64,000 nt of DNA from Parietichytrium sp. I65-24A (taxonomy: Eukaryota > Sar > Bigyra > Thraustochytrida > Thraustochytriidae): assembly GCA_012862575.1 (NCBI GenBank), contig BLSF01000059.1, positions 212,292-276,291 of the forward strand, in the 5' to 3' direction. Numbering within the stretch: the stretch's first letter is position 1; each line of letters opens with the position of its first letter. Under the pieces are notes generated by a model. That model was not told the origin of the DNA and searched no databases. It saw only the letters and a list, made by a program, of their open reading frames with translations. This document shows, in pieces, positions 29,135 to 38,897 of the stretch. Made by a program: the position numbers and the translations under genes.

Positions 29135-30292
29135 ATGGGGGATGAGGCGGAGTGCACGCCCCGCGACTGGGAGCGGGAGCTGAAACAGCGGGAGAAGCAG
29201 ATTTCCAGTCTCCATATCAAACTGGAAGCAGAGTCCGAGCAGCACAAGGAGCGCGTGTCCGTCCTGGTGTCCGAGGCGCGGGCGGAGAAAGATGCCATGG
29301 AGCACGAGCTGCACATGTCCCAAGGCAAGGTGAAGCAGCTGGAAATTGAGGTGGCTGGCCTACAGGTGATGCAAGAGGAGAATGCGCGACTAAGCGAGCT
29401 TGTGCTCGGCCTGCAAGAGCAGATTACAGAGCTTATCGAGCAGCACTCCCTGGAGACACATAATATAAAGAAGGAGACGTTCAACTCCAGACTGCAGCTG
29501 GAAAACACGTTCCGCAGGACGCTACAGGAGATGGACAGGAAGCACCACGAGCTCGCCTTTCAGGAGATGGATGTGGAAAGTAAAAACGCGCTTATCGAAA
29601 AAGCTCGGGTCCAAGACGAGCTGGCACTGCAAACGATCGGCATCGAAGCTTTGACCAATCGGTATATGGCGCAGAGCAAATCGATGCAGGTGCTGAAAAC
29701 GGACAATAGCATCTTAAAAGAGCACCAGCGCGTGCAGACCCGTAAGATCGCGTCTTTAAAAGAAGAGCTAGCTGCGGCGGCGTCTCGTTCGACAGCGTTG
29801 GAAGAGCAGCTGGCTCACGAAAAGTCTCGCACTGAACGAATGGAAGAGCTTACAAAACAGGTGGACGTTTTGCGCCGCGAGAATAAGGAGCTTCAAATTG
29901 CAAACGCTGAGGCAGAACAAAAGTGTACAAAATTGAAAGAGCGGTGCAGTAGACAAACCGAGCGGCTCAAGGTTTACGAGAAGACCGACGACAAGAAGCG
30001 TCAAGCTGACAAGCAACAAGCAAATACAGAACTATTACGAAGCTTAGCGAATATCGGTCGAGCTCGATCGCCGTCGGTTGACGAGACCGAGCCGACTGCT
30101 CAGGATGACGTTTTCTTTCAGACTGGAATGTCAACAGCAAAAATTTCCATGCGCAAGATTCCCGCAACCACGGACTTTAGCAAGGGCTTGAAAGAGTCTG
30201 GTTCCATGCCACTGCTTCGAAAAAGTGAGTACCCAGGGATTCTCGACAGCTGGAATGCCAAATATACAAATGAGCGAAAAAAGGGATTATGA
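29135..30292 (+). CDS. coiled-coil protein, possibly ciliary/basal body type
   Basis: The product is 385 residues from the first in-frame ATG. Residues 10 to about 285 are almost continuous coiled coil, rich in Glu, Gln, Lys and Leu heptads. The middle part (ENTFRRTLQEMDRKHHELAF, about 105-124) looks like the long coiled coils of ciliary proteins such as BBOF1 or CFAP157. I suggest that relation only tentatively, from style rather than a signature. The last 90 residues are non-helical and end with RKSEYPGILDSWNAKYTNE. The upstream 76 codons (28907-29134) are open and acidic and could be coding if an unseen upstream exon splices in. No membrane segment or catalytic motif is seen. Confidence 0.65.
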   Translation: MGDEAECTPRDWERELKQREKQISSLHIKLEAESEQHKERVSVLVSEARAEKDAMEHELHMSQGKVKQLEIEVAGLQVMQEENARLSELVLGLQEQITELIEQHSLETHNIKKETFNSRLQLENTFRRTLQEMDRKHHELAFQEMDVESKNALIEKARVQDELALQTIGIEALTNRYMAQSKSMQVLKTDNSILKEHQRVQTRKIASLKEELAAAASRSTALEEQLAHEKSRTERMEELTKQVDVLRRENKELQIANAEAEQKCTKLKERCSRQTERLKVYEKTDDKKRQADKQQANTELLRSLANIGRARSPSVDETEPTAQDDVFFQTGMSTAKISMRKIPATTDFSKGLKESGSMPLLRKSEYPGILDSWNAKYTNERKKGL

Positions 30293-30897
30293 GTTCGGCG
30301 CGGCGGTGTCGCTGAACGCCGTTACTATATGAGTAAGCCCTGAGCAGCTCTCTTCTAATGGAACTCCCGCCTTTATTAAGTGTAGCATATTTTCTTGCAC
30401 AATGTGTTTCAATGTTCAAGAAATTGAGAAATGGTGTTTACAGTTAATCTTTCTTTAGACCTGTTGGCAGCGATTGTTTCTGGCCGCACAAGCACAAGCC
30501 ATAAAACGGCCAAGCCTGACAGCAGTTCGGGTACACCGACGCCAAATTTTAGCAGAGGCAATCTCGGAAGCATTGTTCAGCAGTACGTTGATTCCCTCTA
30601 CAGCAAGTGGCAAGTGGCAAGTGGCAAGTGGCTTTCAGAGGGACTCGAAGGGATGCTTGTGTATCGATTCTTTTGCTTCGAGGGTCAGTGAGGATCTTGA
30701 CTGTTGAACAAAAAAAAATGAGGGAGTTGTCACAAAATTTACAAATCGAAATGCCGAAATTCTCTCACCAAAAAGTGCTTTTTGGCCACGTGTGAGCAAC
30801 GTAGATGTAACAGAGTGGAAAATCAGTGCCAAAAGAAAAACGAACGAGGACGTAGTAACGTGCATGTCATGTCAATTTTTAATAAATTCCGGTCTAT
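30293..30897. other. convergent intergenic region
   Basis: Between the 3' ends of the coiled-coil and MAP kinase genes. It contains a 7-bp tandem repeat (30604-30632). No gene is supported. Confidence 0.5.
30604..30632. repeat. 7-bp tandem repeat (AAGTGGC) x4
   Basis: Four adjacent copies in the convergent intergenic region. Confidence 0.85.
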
Positions 30898-33030
30898 TCA
30901 GTAACCTGCGTGTTTAGAAGAGCCGCTGTATCGATCTTGTGCAGCAGTTCTTTCTTGGTTTCTTGGGTGCGAGAATGAGAATGGCTGGGTGGCCGTCACA
31001 GCTCTTGCCTTCAGGTTTCCAGAAGACGAAGATGAGCCGTTGACCATGGAGGACGTCCGGCCATATCTGGAGCCTTGCATGGTGTCTGGATCAATCGCAG
31101 TAGAGCCAGACCCGGCGCTGGTATGGCGCTTGCTCTTTCGCAAGATGTTCTTGATTGGCAGCATGGAGGACATGGAGTCATGCTTGTGCTCTTCGACGAT
31201 GTTGCTATTGGACATTGGCGAGTTTGCAGAGTCGCATGACATTGGTGATGCATCATCACGTTGTCGCGACCGCGAGCTCCCCGAGGTGGAAACCACGGGC
31301 TTCTTGCCAGAAAAAGAGGCGGCTTTGTGTAGGTTCGGAAGTTTGTCGCCTTTAGCCTTAGAGGACCCGGTCAGGATCGAGGTTCCGCCCAAAATTCGCG
31401 AAGTAAAGCTTCTGCTTTTCTTCTTTTGCCGCTGCTCGGTGGTTGGAACAACGTTGCCGTACGCCTCATTTTCACGTTCAGTAGACTGGTCATACACGAT
31501 TTTCGTCTTACTGCTGCGGCTGGAGCTCGAGTTGTGGTTGGATGGCGAACCAGAGTGAGTCGAACCCGATGAGACAGAGGTCGAAGAGCTCTGGCGAGAA
31601 ACGTTGCGCGGAGCAACGTGGTGGTGCTCCTCGCGGTCCATGGCGTCATTCATGTCGCAATCTTGTTGATTCTTGCTTGAGGATCGTTGCATTTGCATTT
31701 GAGCACTCTGGGGCCGCACGCGGTGCTCGACTGTCTCAGGTTGAGACGGCTCGGCTCGGGCAGACAATGCCTTCGCGCTGGACTTCTTCTTTTTAGCCTG
31801 GCGCAGCGCTTCCAAAGTCACTGGGTCCATGTCTTGTTCCATATCGAAATCACGGCTGCGGCGCATCACCTCACGTGACTTTGTCCGCTGGTGCATGCCC
31901 CACTTTTGCTCTAACTCCTGCATGTACTTTTGGTGAGCCATGTATCGCTCTGGCTCCAGAGGGCGGATGTTATTCTGAATGGTAAAGTCGGTCACCTCGT
32001 TGATGATGATCTCGCGAAGCTGTTTCTCGTTGAGATCTTGCTGCTCAAAGTCAAAGTTGAAGAGTTTTTCGTCAAGCTTTGGGGTATGAATTTTCTTGTC
32101 GCGGAGAGGCGCATTAGCAAAGAACGGATGCTGCAGCGCGTCGCCCACAGAGATGCGTTTGTCCGCTGCGAAGCGAATGCAGCTCTCCATAAAGTCGATC
32201 GCCTCTTTGCCGGCGTGAGGGTAGATTGATGCCAAATCAACCGCGCCCTTGTTAGGCAAGGAGCGAAGAAACTGGATAGCCTGTGAGTTTTTAATGTATG
32301 TGGTTTCGCGTGGATCTGGAGTTCCAATCACATCAAAGATGAGCTGAAGCTGATGAACAAAGTTCTTACCAGGGAAGAGAGGGGTGCGACCCAAGAGCTC
32401 TGCAAAGATGCATCCGCAAGACCAGATGTCCACGGCGGCAGTGTACTTGCCGTCCGGGGAGAGCATCAATTCAGGTGGACGGTACCACCTGGTTACGACA
32501 TGCTCGGTCATCAGAGGTTTGTCGTCTGTGGCTTCTGGCGCTAATCGCGCGAGTCCGAAATCACTAATTCTGAGGTCGCAGTTCTTGGAAACGAGCAGGT
32601 TTGCAGGCTTGAGATCCCTATGGAGAATGCCGTTTGAGTGCAAAAAGTCGATGCCGAGGATGAGCTGGTACATGAAGTGCTTGTGGTGGGAAACACTGAG
32701 TTTCTGACTACTCTGAATAATGCGATGCAAGTCGGTGTCCATGCACTCCATTCCAATGTAGAGCTCATCTGCCTCCGGGTTGACCATCAAGTCGAGAAGA
32801 GTGATGACGTTTGGGTGCTGACCGCAGTGGCGTAGAAGCTTGATTTCTCGCAGGGTATGCTTGGCATCGTAGACGCTCTTTGCCATGGGGCAAATTTTCT
32901 TGATCGCCAGCTTGCGGTTCGCCACATTGTCTTTGACCGAGCAAACCACGCCGTACGCACCCTTGCCGAGCGCTTTCACGAAGGTATACCTTTCGTCAAC
33001 ATTGAACTTGGTCCCGTACACCTCAAACAT
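30898..33030 (-). CDS. MAP kinase with TEH activation loop and long Ser-rich tail
   Basis: The product is 710 residues from the first ATG; a TTG-started extension is rejected, though an upstream exon is possible. The kinase domain spans about residues 15-312: glycine loop GKGAYGVV (22-29), catalytic Lys44 in AIKK, HRDLKPANLL (137-146), DFG (157-159), APE equivalent RWYRPPEL and a CMGC insert. Overall it is clearly ERK/MAPK-like (LHRIIQSSQKLS, GCIFAELLGRTPLFPGKNFVHQLQLI). The activation-loop TxY motif reads T175-E176-H177, with His in place of the phospho-Tyr. A common-docking-like acidic stretch follows the kinase core. The C-terminal 350 residues are Ser/Arg/Lys-rich and disordered, and probably regulatory. 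It presumably acts in a phosphorelay downstream of a MAP2K, but Tyr phosphorylation cannot occur at this position. Confidence 0.9.
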   Translation of the reverse strand: MFEVYGTKFNVDERYTFVKALGKGAYGVVCSVKDNVANRKLAIKKICPMAKSVYDAKHTLREIKLLRHCGQHPNVITLLDLMVNPEADELYIGMECMDTDLHRIIQSSQKLSVSHHKHFMYQLILGIDFLHSNGILHRDLKPANLLVSKNCDLRISDFGLARLAPEATDDKPLMTEHVVTRWYRPPELMLSPDGKYTAAVDIWSCGCIFAELLGRTPLFPGKNFVHQLQLIFDVIGTPDPRETTYIKNSQAIQFLRSLPNKGAVDLASIYPHAGKEAIDFMESCIRFAADKRISVGDALQHPFFANAPLRDKKIHTPKLDEKLFNFDFEQQDLNEKQLREIIINEVTDFTIQNNIRPLEPERYMAHQKYMQELEQKWGMHQRTKSREVMRRSRDFDMEQDMDPVTLEALRQAKKKKSSAKALSARAEPSQPETVEHRVRPQSAQMQMQRSSSKNQQDCDMNDAMDREEHHHVAPRNVSRQSSSTSVSSGSTHSGSPSNHNSSSSRSSKTKIVYDQSTERENEAYGNVVPTTEQRQKKKSRSFTSRILGGTSILTGSSKAKGDKLPNLHKAASFSGKKPVVSTSGSSRSRQRDDASPMSCDSANSPMSNSNIVEEHKHDSMSSMLPIKNILRKSKRHTSAGSGSTAIDPDTMQGSRYGRTSSMVNGSSSSSGNLKARAVTATQPFSFSHPRNQERTAAQDRYSGSSKHAGY

Positions 33031-34518
33031 GTTGCCAGCGCTGTTCACTGATACAGTCTGTGCCGTGCTTTCTCCAAACCCTGCTTTTTCTAACGGATCG
33101 TGCAATCAGCTCTGATAGAATAGTGGTTTCAAGCCGGCGAGCACGCGTGAAAGGCTTGCACGTTCTGGAGCACCGACCCACTCGCACACCCTGGGCTTCC
33201 TACGAGCTTGTCCGAATTCTCGCGCGCAGCAAGGCGTCTGTCAAAGACCCAGGCTGGCGAAGGGCTCAACTTGCACTGCTTTAAAAGAAGATTGCCCACG
33301 TCTGATGTCGATGTCTGATGCCGAGACTCGAGCACAAGTATCTCAGAGACTGAGACGGTTTTCAAACCTACTAGGCGACACACCGCAGCCCGGTACAGGC
33401 GATTGCATCAACAAGCGCTCAGCTAGATCTATTTGTGGTGTGATTTTTGGCTCTAAACAACAACACCAGCCACGAAAGGAGGAAAGGGAAGAGCACATCA
33501 GGGAAAAAGTCCCGGCAGGGAAGTCAGTCCTCCTCAAGCGATACCGGGGCGCAATGTCAAGTCACGGAATTACGGGTTTCTAGTAAGGAGACTGTCAAGG
33601 GGTGGAGGAAAGGGCAGTCATTCGCAGTCAAGTTACCGCTAGGTGGGTCCGCAACCTCTTGGGCGTCTCTAGTCGCCTGTCAAGTTGTTTCATCTCCACT
33701 CAGCCGCAAATCGCTGCACAGCGTCCGAAGCTGCCTGCGAAGCACCTAGCTCCGCTTACATATTTTAGAAGACTCGACCATTTGATGTGACCGTTCCTCT
33801 GATAAAACTTGCTCATTTCTCATTTCGCACTTCCTGACCATCTCCCATCTTCCTTTTTCCCACGTAATGCTTCACAAACAATCACTCTATCTCTAAGCTT
33901 TGGGTATTCACTCCTGCCATTTTATGCTTGCAGCTCTACCTTTTTCTTTGCGCCTTCTTCCTCTGACCAGCCCGGTCCTGGATGGACGGATAGTTCACTT
34001 CCAGTGCAAAGCTGTCGATGCAGATACTAGTGCTACTTCGCGCGCCGGATTCAGCGCGACTCGGGAAACTGCGAAGAAAGAAAGGAAGAAACAGTAAGGA
34101 ATGGAAGCAATGAGCCTCGTACAGGACGGAAATAGCACGGGAGTGCGAAAAGCAAAAATATAGACGTTGCCATTTTTCGTTTCTTCCCTCGCACCACAAA
34201 AAGTTTCAAGTGGTGTGCGAACGGCCAAATTCACCGGCCATATTCTTAAACCCCGCCTCCCCGTTCTCGCACAAGTCGTTATGCTGCCGCCTGCGGTACC
34301 TTAACCATGTTTTGTTCGTTAGACCTTTAGGTACTTACTTGCCAGCGCCACACCAACATGGCTTGGGAAGTAGTATTTACAGGGAAGAAGAGTAGGTAGA
34401 TGAACTGACTGTGAAAAAGAAAAATGACGGCTTTTACAAATTTTCATACACAAAGCGGGAAAAGAGGCAGTCTATCTGTCTCGGCTTTGCTTGCTCGTTT
34501 AGTTGATTATCTGTTTGT

Positions 34519-34542
34519 GAATGAATGAATGAATGAATGAAT
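34519..34542. repeat. GAAT microsatellite
   Basis: About six tandem GAAT units in intergenic DNA. Confidence 0.85.
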
Positions 34543-36734
34543 ATAAGACACAGGTTGCCAAGGTTGCCAAGATAATCACGGTGGGCTCAGCTTGGAAACG
34601 AGAAGAGACAGCGCCGACACACTTGCAAGTGGCGGAAGAGCTTGCCCGAAACGCTTCCACTATTGTAGCATCCTGGCGTGATGCCCGTGATGGATCGATG
34701 AAGAATGACGGGCGAGATCCTCGATGCTGACATTGGCAGCGATCGAAGGAGGAATCCCTCTCCCTCTCTCTGTGTCTCTCCATCTATCTTCCTACATTCC
34801 ATTCCATTCCATTCACTCCCTCTCTTCTTTCTTTTTTTCTTACCATCGGCATGTGGAGCAATCCAACCCATCTTCGTCTGGCTGGTGTAGTTATCTGGCC
34901 TCTGACGGTCATCGCTGCCAGAAGAGAAGATGCCACAAGGCTGAGGAGACTTGGCAGTAAAGTCGAGAAATGATACTTAGGCTGCCTCGCTGTGTCGCCG
35001 GTCAACGAGCAAAAAGCGAGGTCCAACACTGCACAAAACTCCCGCGAACCGATACGTGGCCCGGGCAACTGGGAAGTAAAGTGAAGCTACAAATCGCTGG
35101 TGGCTTCGTGTACATGCGTGAATAAAGTTGGAAAATTAAACCCTCTACCTTCACGTTTCCGATCTTTGCGTCCCGCAGTTCCGTAGTATGCGTTGATTTG
35201 CCTGTTTCCAAATCTTCTCTACTAGCGAGTAGATGATGTCCATCGAGTCCATCGCCCATCGTCCATCGTCCATGGATAGACATAGAACGAAAAAGATATG
35301 ATGTGGCCGTTCCACTTTGCCTGGTAGCGTGGTGGTTGTGCGATATGCGAGCACATTCCTCTCCGCTGCTCGATGATCAACAGGATGGACGGACGAATAC
35401 CGGTAACCTGAACTGCCCAGGCATGTGCTCACTATTTGCCCGGCGGGCTCATGGGGCCATTCTTCTTTGGCGATATTCTTCCTGGCAACGTGTGCGCGTG
35501 CTTGAGGCTCAGCCAAAGTTCTAAATTCTACATTCTGAAGCTATTTAATGTACAGTGAATCGAAAAAGCTCTCTAGTTGAACATAAGCGTTGATGATTTG
35601 GATCTGAAGGTTTCTCTGACAACTATGAAAACAGACTGCGCGAAAATTCTTGCGTGTACAGGACCCGCACCGTGCATTGGGCACCTCGGCTGGCTCGATA
35701 GAGCGGCTTGCTTTTAAAGTTGTCGCTTTTACGCGGCGGCGGCCTTTGTTTGCTGCGGATTTATTCGTCAAACATTTTAATCAAAAGAAAGAATACTTTT
35801 TACCGGCCATGCACGAACCTTTCAAGCAATCTTTTTAAAACTACCTCATTGATACACATCTTTCTCAACACTAATCAGTCACCCCCCTGCTGCACATGCT
35901 TTTCAAGATCGGAGCTCGCGGACGAAGGATAGGTTCATCGGAGAGAGCCCTCCTTGGTCAACGCATAAAATCCTGTCCGCTCTTCGTCAATCTTCAACAA
36001 AGGACACGGACGATCGATGTGAGCAAACGCAAGTGGTGAGATAACTCTGGTGCAAAAATGTGCCAAGCGCGTCGGGGCACCTCGGCAATCTCAACTTGGC
36101 AACTCTCGGAAACTTGACTCTTCGAACCTGCGTCAAGCCGCGCCATTCATTTAAAAGCTTCAAAAGCTTGCATGTTGATTCGAGATCCTTGAACAAAGTA
36201 CTCAGTACTCAGTCGCAGCTTGTGAATTTGTGTTCGTTCTTGCCAAACATTGCCAAACTTTGAACTTGCCGCCATTTCTCGCCGTTGGACAATACTATGG
36301 GTTCTCAGGCTTAGCAGCTCACCAATAGTTTTCCAGCCGGGCGGGTTCCAGTAGGCGGAACCCAGTGGTTGCGGAACGTAATGGAGGAACGTTCTATTTG
36401 ATCGTGATCACTCTTTTGCTCGTCAGGGCTAGGGTTTCGAGCCCTGCCAGACAGTTAGGGTGTTCTGGTAAGTTGCTCCTTGAGCTCTGGAGAACAAGGA
36501 ACAAAACCCTATTTCTCTTATTAGTGTCTGCTATAAACGGACCTCATCTATACTCAACACTAGGAGTCTACCAGTCTCTCTGATAGCCCGTCTGTTAACT
36601 CTCTCTGCTACCATCCACTCTAGCCAGACCATGACCACGAGAGTTGTGGTGGCGGGAAGGACGCCTACCCATCACCTACCCCTCCTACCCCTCCTCTCCC
36701 CGCTCACGCAATCCCCACCCCCACAATACCCCCA

Positions 36735-36742
36735 TGACGTCA
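36735..36742. promoter_or_regulatory. CRE-like palindrome TGACGTCA
   Basis: A perfect TGACGTCA octamer lies about 405 bp upstream of the eL24 ATG, inside a C-rich block. bZIP factors of the CREB/ATF type bind this site in other eukaryotes. Its use here is only inferred from position. Confidence 0.3.
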
Positions 36743-36875
36743 CCCTCCTCGACTCCTCCGCCACCGCTAGAATACCCCTTACCGTAGCCTATCATAGCCT
36801 CCCATAGGCTGCGGACAGCCCCGCTGCTACGCTTCTGCATAGGAGTGCGCTGATGCCCCCCGAGTCGCAGGAGTG

Positions 36876-37073
36876 GCAGGGAGAGAGAGAAAGAGACATA
36901 GAGAGATAGAGAGATAGATAGAGGGGTAGAGAGAGAGAGAGGTAGAGAGAGAGGCCTAAGGTGCGCGTAGGTGGAGAGAGGGGGGTGCTAGCAAAGAGAG
37001 AGAGGAAGAGGGGTGTAGGGAGCGCGAGAAGGTCGAAGAAAGCAAGAAAGAAAGAAAGAAAGAAAGAAAGAAG
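36876..37073. repeat. GA-rich tract with GAAA microsatellite
   Basis: Nearly pure purine sequence (GAGAGATA units, then tandem GAAA at 37044-37073) immediately before the eL24 start. A purine-rich leader on the sense strand is typical of a 5' UTR or nucleosome-free promoter, though that is inference. Confidence 0.75.
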
Positions 37074-37147
37074 TCAGCAGGAGCAGCAGCGGGAGCAGCA
37101 GCAGGAGCAGCAGCAAGCAGCGAGTGCAGCAAGATCCAAGATCCAAG

Positions 37148-37537
37148 ATGGTTATCAAGACAGATGTGTGCGCGTTCTCTGAGTACAGGATCTACCCAGG
37201 GCACGGCGTCCGCTTCGTGCGCAAGGACGGTCAGGTGATCTCGCTCATCAACAGCAAGTGCAAGTCGCTGTACCACCAGAAGAAGAAGCCTGCAAAGATC
37301 AAGTGGACCGTGGGATGGCGCAAGCTTAACAAGAAGGACAGGAGAGACGATGGCGGCCGCCTCAAGAAGCGCCGCGTGCAGAAGGTGCAGAAGGCATTCG
37401 TCGGAGCGTCCCTGGATGTGATCAAGAAGAAGAAGAACGAGAAGCCTGCTGAGCGTAGTGCGGCACGCGAAGCTGCCAAGAAGGAGATGAAGGAGCGCCA
37501 GAAGAAGAAGGCAGCAAAGGGTGTTGTTAAGAAGTAA
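37148..37537 (+). CDS. RPL24: 60S ribosomal protein eL24
   Basis: The product is 129 residues from the ATG; a GTG extension upstream is rejected. It begins MVIKTDVCAFSEYRIYPGHG, followed by RFVRKDGQVISLINSKCKSL and KIKWTVGWRKLNKKD, the hallmark eukaryotic eL24 N-terminal domain. A long basic Lys/Arg/Ala helix follows. Human eL24 is 157 residues, so the C-terminal extension is shorter here. It sits on the 60S subunit and forms an intersubunit bridge with the 40S. Codons are strongly biased to C/G-ending forms (AAG for Lys almost exclusively), unlike its neighbours, as expected for a highly expressed gene. No intron interrupts the coding part. Confidence 0.96.
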   Translation: MVIKTDVCAFSEYRIYPGHGVRFVRKDGQVISLINSKCKSLYHQKKKPAKIKWTVGWRKLNKKDRRDDGGRLKKRRVQKVQKAFVGASLDVIKKKKNEKPAERSAAREAAKKEMKERQKKKAAKGVVKK

Positions 37538-38132
37538 TTGACAGAAAGAAAGTAATTCATGGACGTTATATTATGACTTGACACAAGGGAGCGGTGTTTT
37601 TTGTTTGCTTGTTTGTTTGTTTGTTTGCCGAGTCGCTGGACTTGTTTTCCGGTGCGGTACGACCTTCAGGTCAATTGCGATGCGATATTTCTTTTTTGGG
37701 TTGTTTTCTCTTGCTTGTTTGCGGTGGCTGTGAAGAGCTCGTCATGTTTTGGTCCTCCATTTACTTTTGCTTCTTTCTATTTTTTCTTATAGAAGAGAGA
37801 AAAAAAGGAAGAGGGTCCTGCCTTTTGGTTTGACGAGTAATTCAGGCGGACCGCCCAGCCTTCTTTCGTTCGTACGCGCCTTCCAAAAGCAGCGAAAGAG
37901 CTTTGACAAAGCTTGTCAACTGTATTTTGGCTTGATATTTATCTCGAAAGCCAGCTTGGTACTTTGTGTGGAACCAGCGTATTCACCTGAAGGTATGGCC
38001 ATGCGGCTTGGTGCTGAAAAAAGCGTATCTACACGTCGAAATTGGTGGATGAGAGATTTTGAAATAAATATTAGAAAGTATGTCACAGGTATGCGGCCGC
38101 AATTATGGATCTAGATTCCTCCCAAATCGACG
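37538..38132. other. convergent intergenic region, eL24 3' UTR
   Basis: A TTTG microsatellite lies at 37601-37628, in the eL24 3' UTR. Open frames around 37594-38114 are T-rich without recognisable content. Confidence 0.5.
37601..37628. repeat. TTTG microsatellite
   Basis: Tandem TTTG/TTGC units downstream of eL24. Confidence 0.85.
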
Positions 38133-38897
38133 CTACATCGCCTCGTTCTGCGCCCTGTGTCTCTCACGTTCACGGGACCGCCTACTGTTTTGCGCGTCCC
38201 GTGCGGCATTACTCCCCGGGAGCAGGGAGCTGAAGAATGCAATCACGAGTGTAAGTACCTTCTCAAGAATAACAAGAAGAACTTCCAGCAGAGAGAGCGC
38301 CCAGGCTTGTATATCGGCCAAACGTTTCTGCTGAATCTGAGAACGCCGAGGCGTTCCGATGAGGCGGAATGGTCTTTTGGTGTGGGCGTCGATGATTGTC
38401 TCCAAGTCTTGCACCACTTGGCCACCAGGGCCGATGAGTTTGATGCGGTCTGCAGGGATCTCGAATACATCGACCAGGCAGTGCTACAGATTTTGTGTGA
38501 GCTTTTCGTCGTTCACAGTCCAACTCTATCCAGACACATTTTCGCGCGCATCCCTACCCGCACACACATTTGCGCAAATACACACGCATACATACATACA
38601 TACATATAACTCTCAACTTACTTTCGCAGTCTCCCTAGGATCGAGCGGGAGGTCCCAGCTCACGCCAGCAAAGTCCACGCGCACAATGCGGCGTCCGGCG
38701 CTTTGCCCATCGTCGGCGGGCGCCAGATGTCGGACCCTCTGCCTGCAGAGCGGACATGTCACCGACCCAACCTCGCTGATGCTCTGCCAAACATGTCGGG
38801 CACTGCACCTCGCGCACATGGCATGCTTGCAGTCCACCGACTTGAGCGCCCGCCGCTTCCCGAGCAAGCACACGCAGCAAGTTTCCTCCTCCGACAT
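38133..38897 (-). CDS. RING finger / ubiquitin-like / hydrophobic-tail protein (spliced)
   Basis: Two exons: 38897-38622 and 38483-38133, joined across a 138-nt intron (38484-38621) with a consensus GTAAGT donor and TAG acceptor, phase 0. The product is 208 residues. A C3HC4 RING is complete at residues 7-51 (C7-x2-C10, C23-x-H25-x2-C28-x2-C31, C48-x2-C51). Residues about 70-115 read as a ubiquitin-like fold split by the intron: VRVDFAGVSWDLPLD, then FEIPADRIKLIGPGGQ. A hydrophobic segment at about 153-181 (LLEVLLVILEKVLTLVIAFF) could anchor it in a membrane. The tail is Arg/Ser-rich. It is probably an E3 ubiquitin ligase, perhaps membrane-bound. The exact acceptor is inferred, but frame and similarity on both sides agree. 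The intron holds a CATA repeat. Confidence 0.68.

Larger units (their letters stand above)
33031..37147. other. divergent intergenic region (MAPK / eL24)
   Basis: About 4.1 kb without a supportable gene. It contains a GAAT microsatellite (34519-34542), a CTCT-rich tract (about 34757-34840), a GTACTCAGTACTCAG motif (36198-36212), a C-rich block (about 36655-36730), a CRE-like palindrome (36735-36742) and a GA-rich leader before eL24 (about 36876-37073). Small ATG-started frames (for example 33305-33583, 92 codons) lack recognisable features. The first 75 bases upstream of the MAPK ATG are an open frame ending at a TGA. Confidence 0.5.

Noticed and set aside
33031-33105. TTG-started extension of the MAP kinase
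   Set aside because: No ATG and a TGA immediately upstream. The SAGNMFEV string does resemble the GNLFEV of some MAPKs, so an upstream exon remains possible, but it is not called.
33305-33583. 92-codon ATG frame upstream of MAPK
   Set aside because: Short, unbiased composition, no recognisable content.
36425-36445. Hairpin AGGGCT/AGCCCT with a TTTCGA loop, reminiscent of a tRNA T-arm
   Set aside because: The loop is nine bases, and no acceptor, D-arm or anticodon arm can be drawn around it.
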